A stretch of DNA of 6,314 bases, from the NCBI GenBank assembly GCA_902796535.1, contig CADBPL010000161.1:1-6314 (forward strand), given 5' to 3'. The notes under the pieces were generated by a model. The model was not told the origin of the DNA. It saw nothing but the letters and a program-made list of their open reading frames with translations, and made no database searches. The stretch comes from Oscillospiraceae bacterium (GTDB lineage Bacteria > Bacillota > Clostridia > Oscillospirales > Acutalibacteraceae). Below, in pieces: positions 1 through 5,336 of the stretch; position 1 is the stretch's first letter; every line of letters begins with the position of its first letter. Both the position numbers and the translations under genes were made by a program.

Positions 1-131
1 CCCAGGCAGACAAAGAACGCGCCGAGCAAAATCGGGTAACCGGGCAGAAAGCTCATCAGCCCGAACGCAATAAAAACATAAGTCAGCGGCAGCGCGGCGA
101 GCCGGCATTCCTTCATGAGCAAATTTTTCAT
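1..131 (-). CDS. ABC-2 type transporter permease, N-terminal fragment
   Basis: Only the first 43 codons are inside the window; the gene runs off the left edge. The reading starts at the ATG at 131-129 with MKNLLMKECRLAALPLTYVF and continues into a strongly hydrophobic stretch (residues about 15-43, with FGLMSFLPGYPILLGAFFV), as expected for the first membrane helix of an ABC-2 type permease. The short charged N-terminus with a Lys-Glu-Cys-Arg segment before the first helix is usual for this family. Its ATG overlaps the stop codon of the upstream ATPase gene in an ATGA (128-131), so translation is probably coupled and the two proteins are probably partners in one transporter. The substrate cannot be told from this fragment. 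The family call rests mainly on gene order and hydrophobicity. Confidence 0.75.
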   Translation of the reverse strand, partial: MKNLLMKECRLAALPLTYVFIAFGLMSFLPGYPILLGAFFVCL

Positions 132-850
132 AACGTCTTCCGCTCCTTTTCCAGCCGCAGGATCGTTTCCTCCAGCGTTTCGTCAGGCAGACTGTGCTGC
201 GCAATAAACGCCTGTTTGGGCGCGGCGGCCGCGATCTGACCGCGGCGGATGTAGACCACGTCGTCGGCGCATTTTTCCAGATCGGAGGTGATGTGGGTCG
301 AAAACAAAATCGCCGTGCCGCGCGCCTTCAGCTCCGTGAACACGTCCAGCAGCTCGTCGCGCGCAAACGGGTCAAGCCCGCTCGTCGGCTCGTCCAGAAT
401 CAGGATCTGCGCGCCGTGCGCCAGCGCGAACAGCAGGTTGAGCTTGACCTTCATGCCCTCCGACAATTCGCGCGGGCGCTTGCTTTCGTCCAGCTCGAAC
501 AGCGCGGCATACATTTTATAATCCGCGTCGTTCCAGTTCGGATAAAACGCGCTGGTCACGGAGGCGATTTCGCGGATGGTTTTTTTTGGGTAATAATTCA
601 CCGCGCCGGTGGAATAGCCGATGCGCTGCTTGATCTGCGCCTCGTTCCCGGCCAGCGGCAGCCCGAAGTATTCGATCTCGCCCGCGTCCGGGTGGATCAG
701 ATTCAGCATGGCTTTGATGGTGGTGGTTTTGCCCGCGCCGTTGCGCCCGATGAACCCCGTGATGCGCCCCGCTTCCAGCGAAAACGAAACGCGATCGAGC
801 ATGAACGACGGATAGGTTTTGCAAAGTCCCTTCACCTGTACAAGGCTCAT
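128..850 (-). CDS. ABC transporter ATP-binding protein (ABC-2/BcrA-YxlF-like)
   Basis: Cytoplasmic ATPase subunit, 240 residues, the normal length for a stand-alone ABC ATPase. Visible motifs: Walker A GRNGAGKTT (35-43), signature LSEGMKVKL (129-137), Walker B ILILDEPTSGLDP (149-161) with D153 and catalytic E154, and the switch histidine H186 in STHITSDLE. The signature is LSEGM rather than LSGGQ, a variant common among ATPases that partner ABC-2 permeases of the bacitracin/YxlF/YtrB type (family knowledge). The segment after the Walker A helix, IGYSTGAVNYYPKKT (77-91), has no obvious Q-loop glutamine. The start ATG (850-848) overlaps the stop of the AbrB-like gene as ATGA, and the stop overlaps the permease start as ATGA, so the three genes form one tightly coupled operon. 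It probably powers efflux of a drug, peptide or lipid; which one is not visible. Confidence 0.93.
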   Translation of the reverse strand: MSLVQVKGLCKTYPSFMLDRVSFSLEAGRITGFIGRNGAGKTTTIKAMLNLIHPDAGEIEYFGLPLAGNEAQIKQRIGYSTGAVNYYPKKTIREIASVTSAFYPNWNDADYKMYAALFELDESKRPRELSEGMKVKLNLLFALAHGAQILILDEPTSGLDPFARDELLDVFTELKARGTAILFSTHITSDLEKCADDVVYIRRGQIAAAAPKQAFIAQHSLPDETLEETILRLEKERKTL

Positions 851-1056
851 TCCTCTTCACCTCCGAACACCGCGTCATAAAACGCGCTGAATTGCTCGCG
901 GCGCACAATGGCGATGCCCCGCTTTTCATCGCCCAACAGCAGCAGCGTGTCGCCCGGGTTGATGCCGAACAGCTCACGCGCCTGCTTCGGGATCACGATC
1001 TGCCCTTTTTCGCCGACCGTCGCCGTCCAGGCGTGTTTTCCTTTTGGTGTGTTCAT
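847..1056 (-). CDS. SpoVT/AbrB-family DNA-binding regulator
   Basis: A 69-residue protein with one swapped-hairpin AbrB/SpoVT/MazE-type domain at about residues 10-50. The diagnostic core is V14-GEKGQIVIPKQARELFGI-NPGD-36, followed by a hydrophobic LLLLGDEKRGIAIV strand pair and a short acidic tail (GGEEE). Proteins of this family dimerise and bind DNA as transition-state or local regulators. The start at 1056-1054 is supported by a GGAAGGA ribosome binding site ending 6 bases upstream. As first gene of an operon with an ABC ATPase and permease, it most likely regulates that transporter and itself (inference); two palindromes sit over its own promoter. An antitoxin role is less likely because a transporter ATPase follows, not a toxin. 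Confidence 0.92.
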   Translation of the reverse strand: MNTPKGKHAWTATVGEKGQIVIPKQARELFGINPGDTLLLLGDEKRGIAIVRREQFSAFYDAVFGGEEE

Positions 1057-1090
1057 GGCGTGTCCTTCCCCCTCTGAATAATGAACAAGT

Positions 1091-1134
1091 ATGATTTGTA
1101 TAACAAATTATACCACATTCGCGCCGAATGTCAA
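1091..1134 (-). promoter_or_regulatory. Leftward promoter of the AbrB-ABC operon with two palindromic operator candidates
   Basis: On the minus strand there is a perfect -35 TTGACA (1134-1129) and a perfect -10 TATAAT (1112-1107) with a 16-base spacer. Two inverted repeats overlap it. CATTCG-CGC-CGAATG (1116-1130) is a perfect 6-bp palindrome with a 3-base centre that fills most of the spacer and touches the -35. ATGATTTGT-ATA-ACAAATTAT (1091-1111) has 8 of 9 arm positions matched and covers the -10 and the probable transcription start. Both are well placed for repression. Which protein binds is not known; the AbrB-like product encoded 35 bases downstream is the obvious candidate. Confidence 0.85.
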
Positions 1135-1162
1135 GGCCGGGCCACAAATAAACAAAAAAATC

Positions 1163-1191
1163 TTGACAGCGGCGCTGAATTCTGCTATACT
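1163..1191 (+). promoter_or_regulatory. Sigma-A-type promoter of the rpsF-ssb-rpsR operon
   Basis: Perfect -35 TTGACA at 1163-1168 and -10 TATACT at 1186-1191, with the ideal 17-base spacer. Transcription should start near 1198, giving a leader of about 75 bases before rpsF. The -35 lies 28 bases from the -35 of the divergent AbrB-ABC promoter, so the two polymerases face away from each other in a compact shared control region. Confidence 0.92.
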
Positions 1192-1197
1192 TCCATT

Positions 1198-1266
1198 TTG
1201 CCGCACGAATGTGAGCGGCGATCCTTGCCCCGAAGCTGAATCGGGGCCAAAGTCCATAAGGAGGTG
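1198..1266 (+). promoter_or_regulatory. Structured 5' leader of rpsF, possible S6:S18 autoregulatory RNA
   Basis: Two hairpins follow the predicted transcription start. Hairpin 1 pairs TTGCCGC (1198-1204) with GCGGCGA (1215-1221), 7 pairs including one G-U, around a 10-base loop. Hairpin 2 pairs GCCCCGA (1227-1233) perfectly with TCGGGGC (1241-1247) around a 7-base loop AGCTGAA, and can extend by TT/AA next to a bulged C at 1248. The AGGAGGTG ribosome binding site (1259-1266) follows 11 bases later. In many bacteria the S6:S18 complex binds an rpsF leader RNA to repress the operon; that this leader does so is inference from location, and I could not confirm the conserved binding motif. Confidence 0.5.
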
Positions 1267-1272
1267 CAAACA

Positions 1273-1560
1273 ATGTCAGCAAGCTACAACTACGAGATCA
1301 TGTTGGTTTTCTCGGTGAAGGACGGCGAAGAAGGCGCGAACGCTCTTCTCGAAAAGTTCAAGGGCATGATCGAAGCGAACGGCACGATTGACAATGTTGA
1401 TGTGTGGGGTAAGCGCAAGCTCGAATACCTCATCAACGACGAGCCCGAAGGGTTCTATGTTGTGATCAACTATCAGAGTGCTCCCGAGTTCCAGGCTGAA
1501 CTTGACCGTGTGCTCAAGATCACCGACGGCGTGCTTCGTTCCATGATCATCCGCAAATAA
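1273..1560 (+). CDS. rpsF: 30S ribosomal protein S6
   Basis: A 95-residue S6, the usual bacterial length, starting MSASYNYEIMLVFS. S6 binds S18 on the platform of the small subunit. The typical S6 features are all present: the first strand YEIMLVF, the central DNVDVWGKRKLEYLIND (Trp-Gly-Lys-Arg-Lys-Leu-x-Tyr, residues about 46-53), the strand GFYVVINYQS, and the C-terminal helix/strand FQAELDRVLKITDGVLRSMIIRK. It lacks the long acidic tail of the E. coli protein, as in other Firmicutes. The start at 1273 is chosen over an in-frame GTG at 1264 because AGGAGGT at 1259-1265 lies 7 bases before ATG 1273 and overlaps the GTG. It is the first gene of the operon, and ssb follows after 17 bases. Confidence 0.98.
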   Translation: MSASYNYEIMLVFSVKDGEEGANALLEKFKGMIEANGTIDNVDVWGKRKLEYLINDEPEGFYVVINYQSAPEFQAELDRVLKITDGVLRSMIIRK

Positions 1561-1577
1561 GGGAGGAGGAACTTGCC

Positions 1578-2042
1578 ATGCTCAACTGTGCAGTTTTAAT
1601 GGGTCGCCTTGTGGCCGACCCCGAGCTCCGTACCACCCCGAACGGCGTTTCCGTCACCACCTTCCGCATCGCGGTCGACCGCAGCTTTGTCCGTCAGGGC
1701 GAAGAACGTCAGGCCGATTTCATCGACATCGTCGCATGGCGTTCCACCGCCGAATTTGTCACGCGCTATTTCCACAAGGGCTCGATGATCGCCGTTCAGG
1801 GCAGCATCCAGACCCGCAGCTATGAAGACAAAAACGGCAACAAGCGCACCGCGTTCGAGGTCGTGGCCGACAACGTCAGCTTCTGCGGCTCCAAGGCCGA
1901 AAGCGGCAACACCGGCGCAAGACCCTATTCGGTTGAAGCAGCCGCCGCTGCGGCGCCCGCTCCCCCTGCCGCCACCTACGCCAACGGCAGCACGGGCGAC
2001 TTTGAGTCCATTGATGACGACGACGAATTATTACCGTTCTGA
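1578..2042 (+). CDS. ssb: Single-stranded DNA-binding protein
   Basis: A 154-residue SSB that coats single-stranded DNA during replication, repair and recombination. The OB fold spans about residues 1-104 (LNCAVLMGRLVADPELR, FRIAVDRSF, ADFIDIVAWRSTAEFVTRYFHKGSMIAVQGSIQTRSYED, AFEVVADNVSFC). F48 and W54 align with E. coli W54 and F60, the base-stacking residues. An Ala/Pro-rich disordered linker (about 119-140) leads to the acidic tip DDDDELLPF, the docking peptide for partner proteins; the LPF ending is the Firmicutes form. The start has a strong GGGAGGAGG site at 1561-1569, 8 bases before the ATG. Its place between rpsF and rpsR is the conserved Firmicutes arrangement, linking SSB supply to ribosome synthesis. 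Confidence 0.98.
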   Translation: MLNCAVLMGRLVADPELRTTPNGVSVTTFRIAVDRSFVRQGEERQADFIDIVAWRSTAEFVTRYFHKGSMIAVQGSIQTRSYEDKNGNKRTAFEVVADNVSFCGSKAESGNTGARPYSVEAAAAAAPAPPAATYANGSTGDFESIDDDDELLPF

Positions 2043-2083
2043 CCAAACCTTTTACCGAAAAATAAAACAGGAGGAAACCTAAC

Positions 2084-2329
2084 ATGGCATACGAAAAGAA
2101 TGACAGACGCGGCGGCAGAAAAGGCCGTAGAAAGGTCTGCATGTTCTGTGTCGATAAAGTAGATTATATCGACTACAAAGATTTCGGCAAGCTCCGCAGA
2201 TTCACGTCGGAACGGGCAAAGATCCTGCCCCGCCGCGTGACCGGCACTTGCGCCAAGCATCAGAGAGAACTCACCACCGCCATCAAGCGCGCGCGTTACG
2301 TTGCTCTGCTGCCCTACACCAGCGACTAA
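2084..2329 (+). CDS. rpsR: 30S ribosomal protein S18, zinc-binding (C+) form
   Basis: An 81-residue S18, partner of S6 on the small-subunit platform. A basic N-terminus (RRGGRKGRRK, 8-17) precedes the S18 core IDYKDFGKLRRFTSERAKILPRRVTGTCAKHQRELTTAIKRARYVALLPY. C19-x-x-C22 and C56-x-x-H59 supply four likely zinc ligands, so this is the C+ form of S18; C- paralogues in other bacteria lack these residues (family knowledge). The start is set by AGGAGG at 2069-2074, 9 bases before the ATG. It is the last gene of the operon: the stop codon is followed 12 bases later by a strong terminator. rplI, which often follows rpsR in other phyla, is absent here. Confidence 0.98.
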   Translation: MAYEKNDRRGGRKGRRKVCMFCVDKVDYIDYKDFGKLRRFTSERAKILPRRVTGTCAKHQRELTTAIKRARYVALLPYTSD

Positions 2330-2341
2330 TCAACTATTTTG

Positions 2342-2379
2342 AAGGAGGCTCTGAACAAAACAGGAGCCTCCTTTGTTTT
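2342..2379 (+). terminator. Rho-independent terminator of the rpsF-ssb-rpsR operon
   Basis: A perfect 10-bp stem AAGGAGGCTC (2342-2351) / GAGCCTCCTT (2364-2373) with a 12-base loop, followed by a T-rich run TTTGTTTT. It starts 12 bases after the rpsR stop. It should separate the ribosomal operon from the peptidase gene, although no convincing promoter is visible between it and that gene. Confidence 0.93.
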
Positions 2380-2404
2380 GTGGCAAACAGCGTGAAAATA
2401 AAGA

Positions 2405-2478
2405 AAGGAGCAGCGATTCGGGCACAAAAGTGAGATGTTAGCACTCATTTTGTGCGAATTCTGAATCGCATGGCGATT
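2405..2478 (+). promoter_or_regulatory. Long hairpin between a Shine-Dalgarno sequence and the peptidase start, with an alternative start-codon hairpin
   Basis: AAGGAG (2405-2410) is the only good ribosome binding site upstream of the peptidase but lies about 60 bases from the ATGs. Between them, GCGATTCGG (2413-2421) pairs with CTGAATCGC (2461-2469), 9 pairs with one G-U. After a 5-base bulge, GCACAAAA plus TGAG (2422-2434, bulged G2430) pairs with CTCA plus TTTTGTGC (2444-2455); the apical loop has 9 bases. The hairpin ends directly before ATG 2470 and would place the Shine-Dalgarno close to ATG 2470 or 2479. The same 3' arm AATCGC (2464-2469) can instead pair with GCGATT (2473-2478), leaving ATG 2470 as a 3-base loop. 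The pairings are visible directly; a regulatory role is inference. Confidence 0.6.
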
Positions 2479-3795
2479 ATGGCTACGGAAACGACTCAAA
2501 AATACGGACAGGAAGCCTATGACCTCGTGTGTTATGCGGCCAATGAGATCGGCTCGCGCCTGCCCGGCAGCGACGGTGAAAAAGCATATGCCGCGTATAT
2601 GGGCGGCAAGCTCAAAGAGATCGGCATCGAACCCGTAAAAGAAGAATTTGCAGTTTCGCCCCGGGCCTCCATCGGCGGCCTGCCCTATATCGGCTGGCTC
2701 GGGATCGTCCTGAGCGCGCTCGTCTACCTGGCCATCGGCATTCCGTCGGTCTGGTTCGGCATGGCGCTTTCGGGGCTTGCCGGCGTTGCCTGGCTCATCT
2801 TCAGCATGTTCCTTTACAAGCCGTGGTTCGATATGTTTTTCAAGCAGGAAATTTCGCAGAACGTCTACGGTCAGCTGCTGCCGCCCGACGGAAAATATAA
2901 ATACACCGTCATCCTCTCCGGCCACACGGATACGAGCTGGAACTGGCGGCATTCCGAGCACGCGTACAAATATAAAGATAAGCCGATCCTCGGCATTCTC
3001 GCCACCTACGGCAAGGTCGGCTTCGGCGCGGTCTGCTTTTTCTTTCTGGTCGGCGCGGCCGTGGTCATGTCGGCCATCTATCTGGGCGATTACCTCGATG
3101 CGCCGTTTGCCGTTGCACTCAAGGCGGGCGCGGCGTTCAAGGCGTTTCGCGGCGTGATGCTGTTTGCGCCATTCGTAACGGCCATCGGCTGCTCGTTCAT
3201 CGTGATGTGGAACGATTCCAACCCGCGCAACGCTTCCCGCGGCGCCATGGATAACGCAACGGGCTGCGCGCTGAGCTACGAGGTGATCAAATATTTCCGG
3301 GAGCACCCCGAAAAAATGCCCCCCAACTGCCGGATCGTTGATTTGAACTGCGGCAGCGAGGAGGCCGGCCTGCGCGGCTCCATGGCCTTTGCGCGCGAAC
3401 ACAAGCACGACGATCTGCTTCAAAACGCGTGGCACATCAACATTGATTCCGTTGCCGACGCGGATTATTTTGAAGTGGTCATCAAGGATGACTGGCAGTT
3501 CACCCGCTTTGACAAGGATCTGGAGCAAATGTTTAAGGATACGTTCAAAGAGCTGAAGATCGAAAGCAAATCCGGCGGCTGCATCCACAACCCCGTCGGC
3601 GGCTGCGACAGCACGCCCATGACAAGGGCAGGCGTCAAATCCGTCACCTTTGCCGCGCAGAACCCGATGCTGACCTATTATTATCACACCTGGCGCGATA
3701 TGCCAGAGCGCTTTTCTGCCGAGACCGTCGGCACGGGGTTCGACGTGCTGCTCGGCGTGATTGACAAGATCAGCGCATTTGAACAGAACAAATAA
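2470..3795 (+). CDS. M28-family zinc metallopeptidase with four inserted transmembrane helices
   Basis: A 441-residue protein related to M28 aminopeptidases, with all expected two-zinc site residues: H152 and D154 (SGHTDTS), bridging D261 (GAMDNATG), E297/E298 (NCGSEEAG; general base and ligand), D326 (INIDSV) and H406 (YYYHTWRD), plus the family's GCDSTPM segment (378-383). The catalytic domain is interrupted twice by hydrophobic helix pairs: about 70-91 and 93-115 before the HxD strand, and about 183-206 and 229-247 between HxD and DN. No N-terminal signal peptide is visible, so the catalytic parts probably face the cytoplasm (inference). Start choice is uncertain: ATG 2470 is used; ATG 2479 (MATETTQKYGQ) and GTG 2452 are in frame, and none has an adjacent Shine-Dalgarno. 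The lipoprotein gene follows after 17 bases. Substrate unknown. Confidence 0.88.
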   Translation: MAIMATETTQKYGQEAYDLVCYAANEIGSRLPGSDGEKAYAAYMGGKLKEIGIEPVKEEFAVSPRASIGGLPYIGWLGIVLSALVYLAIGIPSVWFGMALSGLAGVAWLIFSMFLYKPWFDMFFKQEISQNVYGQLLPPDGKYKYTVILSGHTDTSWNWRHSEHAYKYKDKPILGILATYGKVGFGAVCFFFLVGAAVVMSAIYLGDYLDAPFAVALKAGAAFKAFRGVMLFAPFVTAIGCSFIVMWNDSNPRNASRGAMDNATGCALSYEVIKYFREHPEKMPPNCRIVDLNCGSEEAGLRGSMAFAREHKHDDLLQNAWHINIDSVADADYFEVVIKDDWQFTRFDKDLEQMFKDTFKELKIESKSGGCIHNPVGGCDSTPMTRAGVKSVTFAAQNPMLTYYYHTWRDMPERFSAETVGTGFDVLLGVIDKISAFEQNK

Positions 3796-3812
3796 GGAGA
3801 AGAAGAAACAAC

Positions 3813-3911
3813 ATGAAAGCCAAGCTTTTTCGTTTGGGCTGCGGCGTGCTGATCGCCGCGCTGCTGGCTTCGACCGCCGGGTGCGGCGGCAAAACCGATG
3901 GCGAGCAAACG
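3813..3911 (+). repeat. Signal-peptide repeat, copy 1
   Basis: The first 33 codons of this lipoprotein gene match the first 33 codons of the next gene (5238-5336) at 87 of 99 bases by direct comparison. Most differences are at third positions or are conservative. It is part of a tandem gene duplication. Confidence 0.9.
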
Positions 3912-5219
3912 ACCGCCCTTATCCCCGATGAGACCACCGCGGCGCAAACCACCGCGGCGGAGGAAACAACAACGGCCGCCGCTGCGGCTGACGATCCGCT
4001 CAAAAAAGCGCAGGAGGGCGACACGGTCACCTTCGGCGCGTTTGAACAGGACAACAACGACGCGAACGGCAAAGAGCCGATCGAATGGATCGTGCTGGCC
4101 AAACGGGAAGACGCGCTGCTCCTGCTCAGCAGGCGCGCGCTCAGCAGCCGGCCGTATCACATCAGCGAGGATGAAACCGTCACGTGGGAAACGTGCACGC
4201 TGCGCCAATGGCTGAATGACGAGTTTTACAAAGCGGCGTTCAGCGAACAGGAGCAGGCGCAAATTAAAACAACGGCCGTTGCCAACGAGGATAACCCCGA
4301 ATACGGCACGCCGGGCGGCCGGAACACGGAGGACAAGGTTTTTCTGTTGAGTCTGGCGGAAAACCAACAGTATGCGAGTTCGGATGAAACCCGCATCCAC
4401 ACCCCAACGGCCGCCGCCATCGCGCAGGGGTTTGACGACGAAACGCCGGGCGAACAGGACGGCTGTTCCTGGTGGCTGCGCTCCCCCGGCGATTTTAAAG
4501 GCTCCGCGTGTCTGGTAACGCAATTCGGCGTTGCGCACAACCTCGGCAGCTACAGCAACCGCAAAAACGGCGTTGTGCCCGCGCTTTGGGTCGAAACACA
4601 GCCTGCCCCCGCCGAAACAACACAGCGGCCTGCTGCGACCGAAGCGCCCGCCGCCCAAAAAGCGAGCGCCGAATGGGCGGGCGCTTATCAGAACTATCTG
4701 CTCGATGTGCTTGCCAAAATGGAAGAAGAGGACTACGATAACGATGACTTCCGGTTTGGGCTGATCGAGCTGAACGACGACGACGTGCCGGAGCTCTGGT
4801 TCACCGACGGCATCGGCGCGCACGGCCCGAAGTATGTGATCCTGACCTGCCGCGGCGGAAAAGCGACCGCGGTGTTTGAAGAAGGCTACAATGAGCTGGA
4901 ATACTACGAAAAGCAGAGCGTCTTTTACATTTTCGGCATCGGCGGCGCCACCAGCGGCGCGGGCAGCTATTACAAAATGACCGACAGCGGCTATGACGTT
5001 CTGGATGAATTTGAATATGAATATCAGTGGGAAGATGAAACCAAAGCGAACTGGACGCTCAACGGCAAAACGGAAGTGATCGCGAGCGACGACGTCAACA
5101 AAAAAATCGACGGGCTGCGGCAGCAATACGACGAGCGTTACAGCAAAAAAGCAACCGTGATTGATGAAAAAAGCGGCTTCCCGCTGACCGCGGACAGCGT
5201 GAAGAAAAACTGCAAATAA
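3813..5219 (+). CDS. Lipoprotein with DUF6273-like domain and a C-terminal domain shared with the next gene
   Basis: A 468-residue predicted surface lipoprotein. A lipoprotein signal (MKAKLFRLGCGVLIAALL, then TAGC) ends at C24. A Thr/Ala/Glu-rich low-complexity linker follows (about 31-60). Residues about 70-262 resemble DUF6273: TFGAFEQ (73-79), EPIEWIVL with W92, TWETCTLRQWLND with W125 and W133, a D-KVFLLS segment, WWLRSPG (220-226), and GVVPALWV ending near 260. A second Pro/Thr/Ala linker (261-286) leads to a C-terminal domain (E287-K468) with LNDDDVPEL (320-328), similar to the acidic DxDxDG-type loops of Firmicutes surface proteins. That domain and the signal peptide are duplicated in the next gene. 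AAGGAG at 3794-3799 precedes the ATG by 13 bases, a long spacing. Binding partner unknown. Confidence 0.85.
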   Translation: MKAKLFRLGCGVLIAALLASTAGCGGKTDGEQTTALIPDETTAAQTTAAEETTTAAAAADDPLKKAQEGDTVTFGAFEQDNNDANGKEPIEWIVLAKREDALLLLSRRALSSRPYHISEDETVTWETCTLRQWLNDEFYKAAFSEQEQAQIKTTAVANEDNPEYGTPGGRNTEDKVFLLSLAENQQYASSDETRIHTPTAAAIAQGFDDETPGEQDGCSWWLRSPGDFKGSACLVTQFGVAHNLGSYSNRKNGVVPALWVETQPAPAETTQRPAATEAPAAQKASAEWAGAYQNYLLDVLAKMEEEDYDNDDFRFGLIELNDDDVPELWFTDGIGAHGPKYVILTCRGGKATAVFEEGYNELEYYEKQSVFYIFGIGGATSGAGSYYKMTDSGYDVLDEFEYEYQWEDETKANWTLNGKTEVIASDDVNKKIDGLRQQYDERYSKKATVIDEKSGFPLTADSVKKNCK

Positions 5220-5226
5220 ATGAAAC

Positions 5227-5240
5227 AGGAGAGAATCATG
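5227..5240 (+). promoter_or_regulatory. Ribosome binding site that sets the start of the second lipoprotein gene
   Basis: AGGAG at 5227-5231 lies 6 bases before ATG 5238-5240. An in-frame ATG at 5220, directly after the stop of the upstream gene, would add MKQERI to the protein but has no ribosome binding site. The 5238 start also aligns with the start of the paralogue, MKAKLFRLGCG. Confidence 0.88.
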
Positions 5241-5336
5241 AAAGCAAAACTTTTTCGTCTTGGCTGCGGCATACTGATCGCCGCGCTGCTTTCTTCCGCC
5301 GCCGGGTGCGGCGGCAAAACCGACGGCGGGCAAACG
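5238..5336 (+). repeat. Signal-peptide repeat, copy 2
   Basis: Second copy of the 99-base repeat at 3813-3911, 87 of 99 bases identical, covering the lipoprotein signal and the first mature residues. A second homologous block covers the C-terminal domains of both genes (about 4671-5219 and 5430-6005). Confidence 0.9.

Noticed and set aside
194..880. Plus-strand open frame across the ABC ATPase gene
   Set aside because: It is antisense to a gene with Walker A, signature, Walker B and H-loop motifs; the product is Arg/Asp-rich with no family resemblance.
2374..2412. Promoter for the peptidase-lipoprotein operon
   Set aside because: I looked for -35/-10 pairs between the rpsR terminator and the hairpin. 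The best (TTGTGG with a poor AT-rich -10) has wrong spacing or weak boxes, so none is annotated.
2435..2464. Possible 9-codon leader peptide MLALILCEF inside the peptidase-leader hairpin
   Set aside because: It has no proper ribosome binding site, lies within the hairpin stem and loop, and shows no run of regulatory codons that would suggest attenuation.
2326..3687. Long minus-strand open frame (453 codons) opposite the peptidase gene
   Set aside because: It is the antisense shadow of a GC-rich gene with clear M28 motifs on the plus strand; the translation has no recognisable domain and no start with a ribosome binding site.
3684..5333. Long minus-strand open frame (549 codons) opposite the lipoprotein genes
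   Set aside because: The plus strand carries well-defined lipoproteins with signal peptides and ribosome binding sites. The antisense product is low-complexity and rich in Arg, Phe and Val, typical of mirror frames in GC-rich DNA.
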